A stretch of 64,000 nt of DNA, from positions 6,572,001-6,636,000 of the forward strand of contig NZ_JALDST010000001.1 of the NCBI RefSeq assembly GCF_022747945.1. The letters are read 5' to 3'. Every line of letters begins with the position of its first letter. Position 1 is the stretch's first letter. Under the pieces are notes generated by a model that did no database searches, was not told the DNA's origin, and saw nothing but the letters and a program-made list of their open reading frames with translations. A program made the translations under genes and the position numbers. The DNA comes from Micromonospora sp. R77 (GTDB taxonomy: Bacteria; Actinomycetota; Actinomycetes; Mycobacteriales; Micromonosporaceae). Below are positions 50,522-60,141 of the stretch, in pieces.

Positions 50522-51883
50522 ATGCGACTTCGATCAGGGGCGATCGCCCTGCTCAGCGCGGTGGCCGTGGTCACCGCCGGCGCGGCCCTGCCGACCACCG
50601 CCGGGCTGGCCGCCGCGCGCGCCGACACCAGCGCGCTCGTGATCTGCGACGCGCCGACCTGGACGGAGGGCACCACCTACCCGGCCGGCAGCCGGGTCAC
50701 CTATGCCGGCCGGCTCTACCAGGCCCTGGTCACGCACACCCCACCGCCGGGCGCCGGCTGGAACCCGGCCGCCACGCCGTCGCTCTGGACCGACCTCGGC
50801 GCCTGCTCCGCCGGCACGCCGTCGCCCACCCCCACCACCTCGTCGCCCTCCCCCACACCCACCACGTCACCCACCCCGACCGCGTCACCCACCCCGACCA
50901 CGACCGCCACCCCGCCGCCGGGCACGGAGACCTGCGCGGTGCGGTCGAGGCCGGCCGGCAAGGTGCTCCAGGGCTACTGGGAGAACTGGGACGGCGCGGC
51001 CAACGGGGTCCACCCGCCGCTGGGCTGGATCCCGATCACCGACCCACGGATCCCCGGGCACGGCTACAACGTGGTCAACGCCGCCTTCCCGGTGATCCGC
51101 TCCGACGGCACGGTGCTCTGGGAGGACGGCATGGACGCCGGCGTCAAGGTGGCCACCCCCGCGCAGATGTGCCAGGCCAAGGCCGCCGGCCTGACCATCC
51201 TGATGTCGATCGGCGGGGCGACCGCCGGCATCGACCTCAGCTCCGCCACGGTCGCCGACCGGTTCGTCGCCACCGTGGTGCCGATCCTCAAGCGGTACAA
51301 CTTCGACGGCATCGACATCGACATCGAGACCGGGCTCAGCGGCAGCGGCGACATCACCCGCCTCTCCACCTCACAGGCGAACCTGATCCGGATCATCGAC
51401 GGGGTGCTCGCCCAGATGCCGGCGAACTTCGGCCTCACCATGGCCCCGGAGACCGCGTACGTCACCGGAGGCAGCGTCACCTACGGCTCGATCTGGGGCG
51501 CGTACCTGCCGATCATCAAGCGGTACGCGGACAACGGCCGGCTCTGGTGGCTGAACATGCAGTACTACAACGGCAGCATGTACGGCTGCGCCGGCGACTC
51601 CTACTCCGCCGGCACGGTCCAGGGCTTCACCGCGCAGACCGACTGCCTCAACGCCGGCCTGGTCGTCCAGGGCACCACCATCCGGGTCCCGTACGACAAC
51701 CAGGTCCCCGGCCTGCCGGCCCAGCCCGGCGCGGGCGGCGGCTACCTCGCGCCGACCTCGGTCGGCCAGGCGTGGAACACCTACCGGGGCGGGCTGAAGG
51801 GCCTGATGACCTGGTCGATCAACTGGGACGGGTCGAAGGGCTGGACGTTCGGCGACAACGTCCGGGCCCTGCAGTCCCGCTGA
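50522..51883 (+). CDS. Secreted GH18 chitinase with N-terminal chitin-binding module
   Basis: A 453-residue protein, ATG 50522 after GAGGAGGTATGTC. Signal peptide of about 35 residues; a CBM5/12-like module (WTEGTTYPAGSRVTYAGRLY ... WTDLG) follows. A Thr/Pro/Ser linker precedes the GH18 barrel, which begins VLQGYWENWDGAANG. The catalytic signature DxxDxDxE is FDGIDIDIETG, preceded by the SxGG strand LMSIGGATAG. It ends with GLMTWSINWDGSKG. It degrades chitin outside the cell. An operator-like promoter precedes it and a hairpin follows. Confidence 0.95.
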   Translation: MRLRSGAIALLSAVAVVTAGAALPTTAGLAAARADTSALVICDAPTWTEGTTYPAGSRVTYAGRLYQALVTHTPPPGAGWNPAATPSLWTDLGACSAGTPSPTPTTSSPSPTPTTSPTPTASPTPTTTATPPPGTETCAVRSRPAGKVLQGYWENWDGAANGVHPPLGWIPITDPRIPGHGYNVVNAAFPVIRSDGTVLWEDGMDAGVKVATPAQMCQAKAAGLTILMSIGGATAGIDLSSATVADRFVATVVPILKRYNFDGIDIDIETGLSGSGDITRLSTSQANLIRIIDGVLAQMPANFGLTMAPETAYVTGGSVTYGSIWGAYLPIIKRYADNGRLWWLNMQYYNGSMYGCAGDSYSAGTVQGFTAQTDCLNAGLVVQGTTIRVPYDNQVPGLPAQPGAGGGYLAPTSVGQAWNTYRGGLKGLMTWSINWDGSKGWTFGDNVRALQSR

Positions 51884-51893
51884 CGCGCCGCCA

Positions 51894-51928
51894 CACTGCC
51901 GGGGTCCCGGGTCGGGGCCCCGGCAGTG
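51894..51928 (+). terminator. Terminator of the chitinase gene
   Basis: An 11-bp stem CACTGCCGGGG (51894-51904) with its complement (51918-51928), 11 bp after the stop. Confidence 0.7.
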
Positions 51929-52001
51929 CCGCGCGCCGCCCCGCCGGGACAGGGAAGTATCGACATGTTGCGTGGAGCGGGAGGGTCGCTCTACGCTGCC
52001 G

Positions 52002-52015
52002 TGGGAGCGCTCCCG
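52002..52015. promoter_or_regulatory. CebR-like operator upstream of the cellulase
   Basis: TGGGAGCGCTCCCG matches the Streptomyces CebR box TGGGAGCGCTCCCA at 13 of 14 positions. It lies 86 bp before the cellulase start. CebR is the cellobiose-sensing LacI-type repressor of cellulose-use genes. Confidence 0.8.
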
Positions 52016-52100
52016 AGCACGCTGCGTCGGCTCACCGGGCGAGTCAGCGACAGCACCCGCCGCACGTCACCACCACCGACCCAGATGGGGACGATCCCGA

Positions 52101-53552
52101 ATGACGACAATCCCGCGCCCGTCCCGGCGCCACCTCCTGCTCGCCGGCACCGTCGGCGCACTGACCCTGGCCAGCACCGCCGTCCTGCCCGCGGTGAACG
52201 CCTCGGCCGCCAGCGGCTGCGCCGTCACCTACACCACCAGCAGTTGGCAGGGCGGCTTCAGCGCCAACATCACGATCAAGAACCTCGGTGACGCCGTCAA
52301 CGGCTGGACCCTCGGCTTCGGCTTCCCCGACGCCGGGCAGCGGGTCGGGCAGGGCTGGTCGGCCACCTGGCAGCAGAGCGGCAACGCCGTGACCGCCCGC
52401 AACGTGGACTGGAACGGCAGCCTGCCCAGCGGGGGCACCACCAGCATCGGGTTCAACGGCACCTGGACCACCGCCAACCCGGCGCCCACCGCGTTCACCC
52501 TCAACGGCGTGGCCTGCACCGGTGGCACCACGCCCACCACCCCGTCCCCCACCTCCACCACCCCCGGCCCGCCGCCCACCACGCCGCCGCCCACCACCCC
52601 GCCGCCCACCGGGACCACGCCGGTGGCGATCAACGGCCAGCTGCACGTCTGCGGCACGAAGCTCTGCAACCGGTACGACCGGGCGATCCAGCTGCGCGGC
52701 ATGAGCACCCACGGGCTCCAGTGGTTCGGCGCGTGCTACAACGACGCCTCGCTGGACGCGCTGGCGAACGACTGGCAGGCCGACCTGCTGCGGATCTCCA
52801 TGTACGTCCAGGAGCAGGGCTACGAGACCAACCCGACCGCCTTCACCAACCAGGTCAACGCGCTGGTCGACAAGGCCGAGGCCCGCGGCATGTACGCCCT
52901 GGTCGACTTTCACACCCTGACGCCCGGTGACCCGATGTACAACCTGGAGCGGGCCAAGACCTTCTTCGCCGCCGTCTCCGCCCGCAACGCCAGCAAGACC
53001 AACGTGATCTACGAGATCACCAACGAGCCCAACGGTGTCGGCTGGTCCACCATCAAGAACTACGCCGAGCAGGTCATCCCGGTCATCCGCGCCAACGACC
53101 CGGACGCGGTGGTCATCGTCGGCACCCGTGGCTGGTCCTCGCTGGGCGTCTCCGAGGGCGGCAACTCGGACGAGATCGTCAACAACCCGGTCAACGCCAG
53201 CAACATCATGTACACGTTCCACTTCTATGCCGCGTCCCACAAGGACAACTACCGGGCCGAGTTGGAGCGGGCCGCCGGGCGGCTGCCCGTCTTCGTCACC
53301 GAGTTCGGCACGGTGTCGTACACCGGGGACGGTGCGGTCGACTCGGCCAGCAGCACCGCCTGGCTCGACCTGCTGGACCGCCTGAAGATCAGCTACGCCA
53401 ACTGGACCTACTCCGACGCCGCCGAGGGCAGTGCCGCGTTCCGGCCCGGCACCTGCGCCGGCGGCACGTACGCCGGCACCTCCGTGCTGACCGCCTCGGG
53501 CACCTTCATGCGCAACCGGATCCGTACCCCGGACACCTTCCCCACCAGCTGA
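52101..53552 (+). CDS. Secreted cellulase: CBM2 plus GH5 endoglucanase
   Basis: A 483-residue protein from ATG 52101. A twin-arginine-like signal (SRRHLLLAGTVGALTLAS) ends near residue 38. The CBM2 domain (CAVTYTTSSWQGGFSANITI, then WNGSLPSGGTTSIGFNGTW) is followed by a Pro/Thr linker with repeated TPPPT. The GH5 barrel has LQLRGMSTHGLQWF-type opening (IQLRGMSTHGLQWF), the acid/base Glu in VIYEITNEPNG and the nucleophile Glu in VFVTEFGTV. It is an endo-beta-1,4-glucanase of GH5 subfamily 2 style. The CebR-like box suggests induction by cellobiose. Confidence 0.95.
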   Translation: MTTIPRPSRRHLLLAGTVGALTLASTAVLPAVNASAASGCAVTYTTSSWQGGFSANITIKNLGDAVNGWTLGFGFPDAGQRVGQGWSATWQQSGNAVTARNVDWNGSLPSGGTTSIGFNGTWTTANPAPTAFTLNGVACTGGTTPTTPSPTSTTPGPPPTTPPPTTPPPTGTTPVAINGQLHVCGTKLCNRYDRAIQLRGMSTHGLQWFGACYNDASLDALANDWQADLLRISMYVQEQGYETNPTAFTNQVNALVDKAEARGMYALVDFHTLTPGDPMYNLERAKTFFAAVSARNASKTNVIYEITNEPNGVGWSTIKNYAEQVIPVIRANDPDAVVIVGTRGWSSLGVSEGGNSDEIVNNPVNASNIMYTFHFYAASHKDNYRAELERAAGRLPVFVTEFGTVSYTGDGAVDSASSTAWLDLLDRLKISYANWTYSDAAEGSAAFRPGTCAGGTYAGTSVLTASGTFMRNRIRTPDTFPTS

Positions 53553-53568
53553 CCGGGCGTGCCCTGAG

Positions 53569-53602
53569 CCGGCGGCGACCCCTGCGCAGGGGTCGCCGCC
53601 GG
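53569..53602. terminator. Bidirectional terminator between cellulase and kinase genes
   Basis: A perfect 34-bp inverted repeat with 17-bp arms (CCGGCGGCGACCCCTGC from 53569) is placed between convergent stops at 53552 and 53610. Confidence 0.85.
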
Positions 53603-53609
53603 TCGTCGC

Positions 53610-56600
53610 TCAGCTGGTGAGCCAGCGGTGGATGCAGTGCAGCAGGTCGTCGGCGTCGACCGGCTTGGTGACGTAGTCGCTGGCACCGGAGGAGATGCTC
53701 TTCTCCCGGTCCCCGTGCATCGCCTTGGCGGTCACCGCGATGATCGGCAGGTCCGCGTAGCGCGGCATGGCCCGGATCGCGGCGGTCGCGGCGTAGCCGT
53801 CCATCTCCGGCATCATCACGTCCATCAGGACCAGGTCGATGTCGTCGTGCCGCATCAGCGTCTCGACGCCCTTGCGGCCGTTCTCGGCGTACACCACGTC
53901 GAGGCCGTGCAGCTCCAGGATGTTGGTCAGCGCGAAGACGTTGCGGGCGTCGTCGTCGACCACCAGCACCTTCCGCCCGGCCAACGCCGAGGCCAGCGGA
54001 TCGGCGACCGTCGTCCGGTCGTGGCTCGGCAGCGGGAAGGGCACGACCCGTTCCGGGGACTCCGCCGTCAGGTGCAGCGCGATCCGCTCGCGCAGGTCGT
54101 CCAGGCTGCGCAGGATCTCCAGCGGCCGGTCGTTCGCCAGGGTCTGGAGCAGGGCCTCCTGCCCGGGCGCCAGCGGCTGGCCGTGGTAGGCGAGCACCGG
54201 GACACCGCGCAGGCCGGCGTCGTCGTGCACCGCCTTCAGCTGCGCGGTGCCGCCGTCCTCGGCGCTGTCCAGGTGCAGCACCAGCAGGTGATGGCGGTGC
54301 GCCGCCAGGGCCTCGACCGCCGATGACACGTCGACCGCGGTGAAGACGTCCACGCTCGCGCCGGTCTCCGCCGCCACCGCCCGGGTCAGCAGGCTCAGCA
54401 GCCCCTTGTCGTGCGGTTCGAGCACCAGCAGCCGTCGCTGCTGCAGCTCCACCCACCGGTGCGCGTCCGGCTCCACCTCGTGGCCGGCGACGGGGAGCGC
54501 CGAGTTGTCGACCACGTGCGCGTCGGTGACGGTGGCCGGCAGGTAGAGGGTGAAGGTGCTGCCCTGACCGAGTACGCTGCGGGCGGTGATCTGCCCGCCG
54601 AGCAGCTGGGCGATCTCCCGGCTGATGGACAACCCGAGCCCGGTGCCGCCGTACCGGCGGCTGGTGGTGCCGTCTGCCTGTTGGAAGGCGTCGAAGATGG
54701 CGGTCAGGTGCTGCTCGGCGATGCCGATGCCGGTGTCGATCACCCGGAACGCGATGATGTCGCCGTCGGTCGGGAAGCCGCCGGGCAACTCGTCGGGCCG
54801 GGCCCGCTCGATACGCAGCTGCACCCGGCCCTTCTCGGTGAACTTGACCGCGTTGGAGACCAGGTTGCGCAGCACCTGCCGCAGCCGCTGCTCGTCGGTG
54901 TGCAGCCGGGTGGGGACGTCCGGACCGGTGGTGATGTCCAGTTCCAGCCCGCGCGGCGTGGTCAGCGGACGGAAGGTGGCGTCGACGTAGTCGCGCAGGA
55001 CGGAGAGGTCGAACGTCTCCGGGTTGATGTCCATCTTGCCCGCCTCGACCTTGGACAGGTCGAGGATGTCGTTGATCAGCTGGAGCAGGTCGGTGCCGGC
55101 CGAGTGGATGACCGTGGCGTACTCGACCTGCTTGCCGGTCAGGTTCCGGCTCGGGTTCTGGGCCAGCAACTGGGCGAGGATGAGCAACGAGTTCAACGGC
55201 GTACGCAGCTCGTGGCTCATGTTCGCGAGGAACTCGGACTTGTACTTCGAGGCGAGGGCGAGCTGCTGGGCCCGGGCCTCCAGCTCCTGCCGGGCCTGCT
55301 CGATCTCCGAGTTCTTGGTCTCGATGTCGTGGTTCTGCCGGACCAGCAGCGCCGCCTTGTCCTCCAGCTCGGCGTTGGAGCGCTGCAGCTCCTCCGAGCG
55401 GGCCTGCAGCTCCTCCGAGCGGGCCCGCAGCTCGGCGGCGAGGCGCTGCGACTCGGTGAGCAGCACGTCGGTGCGGGCGTTGGCGACGATGGTGTTGACG
55501 TTGACACCGATGGTCTCGGTGAGCTGATCGAGGAAGTCGCGCTGGATCTCGGTGAACCGGCTCATGCTGGCCAGCTCGATCACGCCCAACACCTGGTCCT
55601 CGAAGAGGATGGGCAGCACCACCAGGTGCAGCGGGGCGGCGGCACCGAGGCTGGAGGAGACGGTGACGTAGTCGGCCGGCACGGCGTCGACGACGATGGC
55701 CCGCTTGCTCAGCGCGGCCTGGCCCACCAGCGACTCGCCGAGGGCGTAGCGGCGGCGGGTCGCGTCGTGGCCGTAGCCGCCCACCACCCGCAGGGCCGTC
55801 CCCGCCGGGCCGTCGTCGACCAGCAGGAACGTGCCGAGCTGCGCGGCGACCAGCGGGGCGAGCTCGTTCATCACCAGCCCGGCGACGACGTCCAGGTCGC
55901 GGTGGCCCTGCATCAGGCCGGAGATGCGGGCCAGGTTGGTCTTGAGCCAGTCCTGTTCCTCGTTGGTGCGGGTGGTCTCGCGCAGCGACTCCACCATGAA
56001 GTTGATGTTGTCCTTGAGCTCCGCGACCTCGCCGGAGGCGTCCACGGTGATGGAGCGGGTCAGGTCGCCGGTGGCCACCGCGCTGGTCACCTCGGCGATC
56101 GCGCGCACCTGCCGGGTGAGGTTCCCGGCCAGCTCGTTGACGTTCTCGGTGAGGCGCTTCCACGTACCGGAGACGCCCTCGACCTCGGCCTGGCCGCCCA
56201 GCCGGCCCTCGCTGCCCACCTCCCGGGCGACCCGGGTGACCTCCGCAGCGAAGCTGGAGAGCTGGTCGACCATGGTGTTGATGGTGGTCTTCAGCTCCAG
56301 GATCTCGCCGCGCGCGTCGACGTCGATCTTCCTGGTCAGGTCGCCCTGCGCCACCGCCGTGGTGACCTGGGCGATGTTGCGGACCTGGCCGGTCAGGTTG
56401 TTGGCCATCGAGTTGACGTTGTCGGTGAGGTCCTTCCAGGTGCCGGCCACGTTCGGCACCCGCGCCTGACCGCCCAGCCGGCCCTCGGTGCCCACCTCGC
56501 GGGCCACCCGGGTCACCTCGTCGGCGAACGCGCCGAGGGTGCCGACCATGGTGTTGATGGTCTGGGCGAGCACGGCCACCTCGCCCTTGGCCTCCACGGT

Positions 56601-58133
56601 GATCTGCCGACTCAGGTCGCCCTGCGCGACGGCGGTGGCGACCAGCGCGATCGAGCGCACCTGGTTGGTGAGGTTGTTCGCCATCTCGTTGACGTTGTCG
56701 GTGAGGTCCTTCCAGGTGCCACCGACGTTGGAGACCCGCGCCTGACCGCCCAGCCGGCCCTCCGTGCCCACCTCGCGGGCCACCCGGGTCACCTCGTCGG
56801 CGAACGCGGAGAGCTGGTCGACCATCGTGTTGATGGTCTCCTTGAGCGCCAGGATCTCGCCCCGCGCGTCGACCCGGATCTTCTGGGTCAGGTCGCCCTT
56901 CGCCACCGCCGTAGTGACCTCGGCGATGCTGCGGACCTGGGCGGTGAGGTTGTCCGCCATGACGTTGACGGACTCGGTGAGGTCCTTCCAGGTGCCGGAG
57001 ACGCCCTTGACGTCGGCCTGGCCGCCGAGCCGACCCTCGGTGCCGACCTCACGGGCCACCCGGGTCACCTCGTCGGCGAACGACGACAGCTGGTCCACCA
57101 TCGTGTTGATGGTGTTCTTCAGCTCCAGGATCTCCCCGTGCGCGGTGACGGTGATCTTCTGTGACAGGTCACCCCGGGCGACGGCCGTCGCGACCTGCGC
57201 GATGCTGCGCACCTGGTCGGTGAGGTTGACGGCCATCGAGTTGACCGAGTCGGTGAGGTCGCGCCAGGTGCCGGCGACGCCGCTGACCTGGGCCTGACCG
57301 CCCAGCCGGCCGTCGGTGCCGACCTCCCGGGCCACCCGGGTCACCTCGTCGGCGAACGACGAGAGCTGGTCCACCATCGTGTTGATGGTGCTCTTGAGCT
57401 CCAGGATCTCGCCGCGGGCGTCGACGGTGATCTTCTGCGACAGATCGCCCCGGGCCACCGCGGTGGTCACCTGGGCGATGTTGCGGACCTGGCTGGTCAG
57501 GTTGCCGGCCATGAAGTTGACCGAGTCGGTGAGGTCGCGCCAGGTGCCGGCCACGCCGGGCACCTCGGCCTGGCCGCCGAGGCGGCCCTCGCTGCCCACC
57601 TCCCGGGCCACCCGGGTCACCTCGTCGGCGAACGACGACAACTGGTCCACCATCGTGTTGATCGTGATCTTCAACTCGAGGATCTCGCCCCGCACGTCGA
57701 CGGTGATCTTCTGCGACAGGTCACCCCGGGCCACCGCGGTGGCCACCTCGGCGATGTCGCGGACCTGGTCGGTCAGGTTGCCGGCCATCGCGTTGACCGA
57801 GTCGGTGAGGTCCTTCCAGGTGCCGGAGACGCCCGGCACCTCGGCCTGACCACCGAGCTGCCCCTCGGTGCCCACCTCCCGGGCGACCCGGGTCACCTCG
57901 GAGGTGAACAGCGACAGCTGGTCGACCATGCCGTTGAAGACGGTGGCGATCTCGCCGAGCAGGCCGTCGGCGTCCTCCGGGAGGCGGGTGCCGAAGTCGC
58001 CGTCGCGTACCGCGGTCAGACCCGCCAGCAACTGCCGCAGCCCGGGGTCGGCCACCGGCCCGCCGGCACCGGTGCCCTGGTCACGTCGCCGTGGAACCGT
58101 CTGTTCGACCACCGCTACCGCCCTCTGCCGCAC
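53610..58133 (-). CDS. Hybrid histidine kinase with seven tandem HAMP units, GAF and receiver domains
   Basis: A 1507-residue protein without membrane helices. After a short N-terminus, residues 81-724 are seven 92-residue units, each with [32 protein letters not shown] and [20 protein letters not shown] helices, i.e. a chain of HAMP domains. Then come a GAF domain (about 760-920), a coiled coil ([20 protein letters not shown]), HisKA with the phosphoacceptor in [13 protein letters not shown] (about 973) and HATPase ([33 protein letters not shown]). A degenerate receiver-like region follows, then a true receiver (LVVDDDARN, phosphoacceptor Asp in [13 protein letters not shown]). It probably senses a soluble or partner-borne signal and relays phosphate; no cognate regulator is adjacent. 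The start is GTG 58133; GTG 8 codons later is also possible. Confidence 0.93.
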   Translation of the reverse strand: MRQRAVAVVEQTVPRRRDQGTGAGGPVADPGLRQLLAGLTAVRDGDFGTRLPEDADGLLGEIATVFNGMVDQLSLFTSEVTRVAREVGTEGQLGGQAEVPGVSGTWKDLTDSVNAMAGNLTDQVRDIAEVATAVARGDLSQKITVDVRGEILELKITINTMVDQLSSFADEVTRVAREVGSEGRLGGQAEVPGVAGTWRDLTDSVNFMAGNLTSQVRNIAQVTTAVARGDLSQKITVDARGEILELKSTINTMVDQLSSFADEVTRVAREVGTDGRLGGQAQVSGVAGTWRDLTDSVNSMAVNLTDQVRSIAQVATAVARGDLSQKITVTAHGEILELKNTINTMVDQLSSFADEVTRVAREVGTEGRLGGQADVKGVSGTWKDLTESVNVMADNLTAQVRSIAEVTTAVAKGDLTQKIRVDARGEILALKETINTMVDQLSAFADEVTRVAREVGTEGRLGGQARVSNVGGTWKDLTDNVNEMANNLTNQVRSIALVATAVAQGDLSRQITVEAKGEVAVLAQTINTMVGTLGAFADEVTRVAREVGTEGRLGGQARVPNVAGTWKDLTDNVNSMANNLTGQVRNIAQVTTAVAQGDLTRKIDVDARGEILELKTTINTMVDQLSSFAAEVTRVAREVGSEGRLGGQAEVEGVSGTWKRLTENVNELAGNLTRQVRAIAEVTSAVATGDLTRSITVDASGEVAELKDNINFMVESLRETTRTNEEQDWLKTNLARISGLMQGHRDLDVVAGLVMNELAPLVAAQLGTFLLVDDGPAGTALRVVGGYGHDATRRRYALGESLVGQAALSKRAIVVDAVPADYVTVSSSLGAAAPLHLVVLPILFEDQVLGVIELASMSRFTEIQRDFLDQLTETIGVNVNTIVANARTDVLLTESQRLAAELRARSEELQARSEELQRSNAELEDKAALLVRQNHDIETKNSEIEQARQELEARAQQLALASKYKSEFLANMSHELRTPLNSLLILAQLLAQNPSRNLTGKQVEYATVIHSAGTDLLQLINDILDLSKVEAGKMDINPETFDLSVLRDYVDATFRPLTTPRGLELDITTGPDVPTRLHTDEQRLRQVLRNLVSNAVKFTEKGRVQLRIERARPDELPGGFPTDGDIIAFRVIDTGIGIAEQHLTAIFDAFQQADGTTSRRYGGTGLGLSISREIAQLLGGQITARSVLGQGSTFTLYLPATVTDAHVVDNSALPVAGHEVEPDAHRWVELQQRRLLVLEPHDKGLLSLLTRAVAAETGASVDVFTAVDVSSAVEALAAHRHHLLVLHLDSAEDGGTAQLKAVHDDAGLRGVPVLAYHGQPLAPGQEALLQTLANDRPLEILRSLDDLRERIALHLTAESPERVVPFPLPSHDRTTVADPLASALAGRKVLVVDDDARNVFALTNILELHGLDVVYAENGRKGVETLMRHDDIDLVLMDVMMPEMDGYAATAAIRAMPRYADLPIIAVTAKAMHGDREKSISSGASDYVTKPVDADDLLHCIHRWLTS
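55962..57893 (-). repeat. Seven tandem 276-bp units coding the HAMP array
   Basis: The units encode 92-residue blocks of the hybrid kinase. Spacing is exact, with conserved points recurring every 276 bp (for example at 56488, 56764 and, two units apart, 57316 and 57868). High nucleotide similarity between units makes unit number prone to recombination and to assembly collapse. Confidence 0.9.
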
Positions 58134-58300
58134 GCCGGACGCCCCCCGGCCCCATCATCAACCGCGCAAGTATGCACAAGGACAACTAACCGCCGCAGCT
58201 GCGCCCGGCCGAGTGCGGGCGTCAACTCCGGCAGGACCGGTCGGCGACCGCACCGGCACGGTGGGCGGGACGCCGCGCCGGTGCGGCGTCGACGCGACAA

Positions 58301-58339
58301 AGCCGCCGCCCGACGGGTACGACCCGTCGGGCGGCGGCT
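58301..58339 (-). terminator. Terminator of the sigma factor gene
   Basis: An 18-bp perfect stem AGCCGCCGCCCGACGGGT (58301-58318) with its complement (58322-58339) and a 3-nt loop, 29 bp after the minus-strand stop at 58368. Confidence 0.85.
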
Positions 58340-58367
58340 GGTGGCGGCGCGGAGACCGCCGGAGCGG

Positions 58368-59180
58368 TCAGCAGTCGGCGAGCTGGCCGCGCAGCTTGGT
58401 CAGCGCGCGGGCGAGCAACCGGGAGACGTGCATCTGGGAGACCCCGACCTGGGCGGCGATCTCGCTCTGCGTCAGGTTGCCGTAGAAGCGGAGGGTGAGG
58501 ATCTTCTGCTCGCGCTCGTCCAGGGTGGCCAGCGCCGGGCCGAGGGCGACCCGCAGCTCGGCCAGCTCGTACTCGTTGTCGTCGCTGCCGAGGGTGTCGC
58601 CGAGCTCGGTGGCGCTCTCGCCGTCGCCGATCGGGGTGTTCAGCGAGACCGCGTTGTAGGCGCGGGCACCTTCCAGGCCCTCCAGCACCTCTTCCTCGGT
58701 CACGTCGAGGTGGGTGGCGATGTCGGCGACGGTGGGCGCCCGGTTCAACGTCTGGGTGAGGGTGCTGTTGGCCTCGGAGATCTTCAGGCGCAGCTCCTGC
58801 AGGCGGCGCGGCACCCGGATGTTCCAGGTCCGGTCGCGGAAGTGCCGCTTGATCTCACCGAGGATCGTCGGGATGGCGAAGCCGGCGAAGTCCACGCCAC
58901 GGGAGGCGTCGAACCGGTCCACCGCCTTGATCAGGCCGAGCGCCGCGGTCTGGGCCAGGTCGCCGTTGGGCTCACCCCGCCCGCTGTAGCGGAAGGCGAG
59001 GTGGTTGGCCAGCGGCAGCCACGCCTCGATCACCTCGTTGCGCAGGGCCGGCCGGTCCGGGTGCCCGGCGGGCAGCGCGGACAGCGCCGTGATCAGCTCG
59101 GTGGCCCGGGACTCGTGGGCCGAGACCCGGGTGCTGCTGACGTCGGTGGTGCCGGTCTGCGCAACGGTCGTGGTGATCAT
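58368..59180 (-). CDS. SigB/SigF-type RNA polymerase sigma factor
   Basis: A 270-residue sigma factor. ATG 59180 has GGAAGGGCAGC upstream. Region 2 (LANHLAFRYSGRGEPNGDLA, GLIKAVDRFDASRGVDFAGF, IKRHFRDRTW), region 3 (APTVADIATHLDVTEEEVLE) and region 4 (LTLRFYGNLTQSEIAAQVGV, SQMHVSRLLARALTKLR) are complete. This subfamily controls general stress or sporulation in actinomycetes and is normally held by an anti-sigma factor; none is adjacent. The neighbouring GAF/HAMP kinase resembles those associated with such sigma factors. Confidence 0.95.
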   Translation of the reverse strand: MITTTVAQTGTTDVSSTRVSAHESRATELITALSALPAGHPDRPALRNEVIEAWLPLANHLAFRYSGRGEPNGDLAQTAALGLIKAVDRFDASRGVDFAGFAIPTILGEIKRHFRDRTWNIRVPRRLQELRLKISEANSTLTQTLNRAPTVADIATHLDVTEEEVLEGLEGARAYNAVSLNTPIGDGESATELGDTLGSDDNEYELAELRVALGPALATLDEREQKILTLRFYGNLTQSEIAAQVGVSQMHVSRLLARALTKLRGQLADC

Positions 59181-59313
59181 GCTGCCCTTCCTCTTCTGCG
59201 GCGACAGCGGCTTCACAGCAGCGCCGTCCGTGGGAGCAACCCTAGACCGAATGTCACTGCCATATCAACCGAACGGCTGACGAAATTTTTTTCGTGAATC
59301 GACCTGCCGTCGT

Positions 59314-59341
59314 TTGCCGGGTGCGCCGCCCCCGCTACGCT
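59314..59341 (+). promoter_or_regulatory. Promoter of the crotonase-like gene (leaderless)
   Basis: TTGCCG (59314-59319) and TACGCT (59336-59341) are separated by 16 bp. The expected transcription start coincides with the GTG start codon at 59348, and there is no ribosome site, so the transcript is probably leaderless. Confidence 0.6.
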
Positions 59342-59347
59342 GCACCG

Positions 59348-60136
59348 GTGACCGAACCGCCCGCCCTGGCCCGCCTGGAGGTCGAGCCCTCGGGCCTGGC
59401 CGTGCTCACCATCGACGCCGGGCCGCTCAACCTCTACACCCTCGAACTGCACGAGCGGATCGACGCCGCCCTCGACCGGCTGCCCGACGACATCCGGGCC
59501 CTGCTGATCCGTTTCGAGGGCCGGGTGGTGAGCGCCGGCGTGGACGTCCACCTGTTCGCGGCCCAGCAGACGCCGGAGCAGGCGAAGCTGCTCTTCGACC
59601 GGATGCTGGCACTGCCCGAACGAATCGCCGCGTACCGGTTCCCGACCGTCTTCGCCGCCCACGCGCTCTGCCTCACCTGGGCGTTCGAGGTGGCCGTGGC
59701 CTGTGACCTGATCCTGGCCGCCCAGCGGGCGAGCTTCGGCCTGGTGGAGAAGGTGGTCGGGCTGACGCCCACCATGGGCGGCACCCAACGGCTCGCCGCA
59801 CGCGCCGGGGTGGGCCGCGCCAAGGAGTTCGTGATGACCGGGGAACGCTATCCGGCGGCAGTGCTGGAACGGTGGAACGTGGTGAACCGGATCCTGCCCG
59901 ACGACGGGTTCGACGCCGCCGCGCGGGCCTTCGCCGCGCAGCTCGCCGCCGGACCGACCCGGGCGCACGCCGCCACCAAGACGGTGCTCGACCACTTCGC
60001 CGACGGTGGCGTGGCCGAGGCCGACCGGCACGTGACGACGATCGCCGCGCAGCTGTACCGCACCGAGGACCTGCGCAACGCGGTGCGGTCGTTCCTCGTC
60101 GACGGTCCGGGCCGGGCCACCTTCACCGGGCGCTGA
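59348..60136 (+). CDS. Enoyl-CoA hydratase/isomerase family protein with unusual oxyanion segment
   Basis: A 262-residue crotonase-fold protein; GTG 59348 begins TEPPALARLEVEPSGLAVLT. The first oxyanion loop is VVSAGVDVHLF. The second segment is ALCLTWAFEVAVACD where active hydratases have a GGG run; the Glu that follows and the second Glu in SFGLVEKVVG are kept. The usual MGGTQRLAARAGVGRAKEFV follows. It may be a hydratase/isomerase with altered chemistry or a different CoA enzyme. Monocistronic; it converges on the SLOG gene. Confidence 0.88.
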   Translation: MTEPPALARLEVEPSGLAVLTIDAGPLNLYTLELHERIDAALDRLPDDIRALLIRFEGRVVSAGVDVHLFAAQQTPEQAKLLFDRMLALPERIAAYRFPTVFAAHALCLTWAFEVAVACDLILAAQRASFGLVEKVVGLTPTMGGTQRLAARAGVGRAKEFVMTGERYPAAVLERWNVVNRILPDDGFDAAARAFAAQLAAGPTRAHAATKTVLDHFADGGVAEADRHVTTIAAQLYRTEDLRNAVRSFLVDGPGRATFTGR

Positions 60137-60141
60137 GGTCC

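Noticed and set aside
54411..57164. A 917-codon open frame antisense to the histidine kinase
   Set aside because: It repeats with the HAMP units and has no independent family match; the minus-strand kinase domains are unambiguous.
55962..57893. Regularly spaced repeats that could suggest a CRISPR array
   Set aside because: The period is 276 bp, the whole unit is repeated without unique spacers, and it encodes HAMP domains in frame.
59281..59296. T-rich hairpin (CGAAA ... TTTCG type) as terminator upstream of the crotonase
   Set aside because: No gene ends just before it; it lies in the divergent promoter region of the sigma factor and is too short to call.
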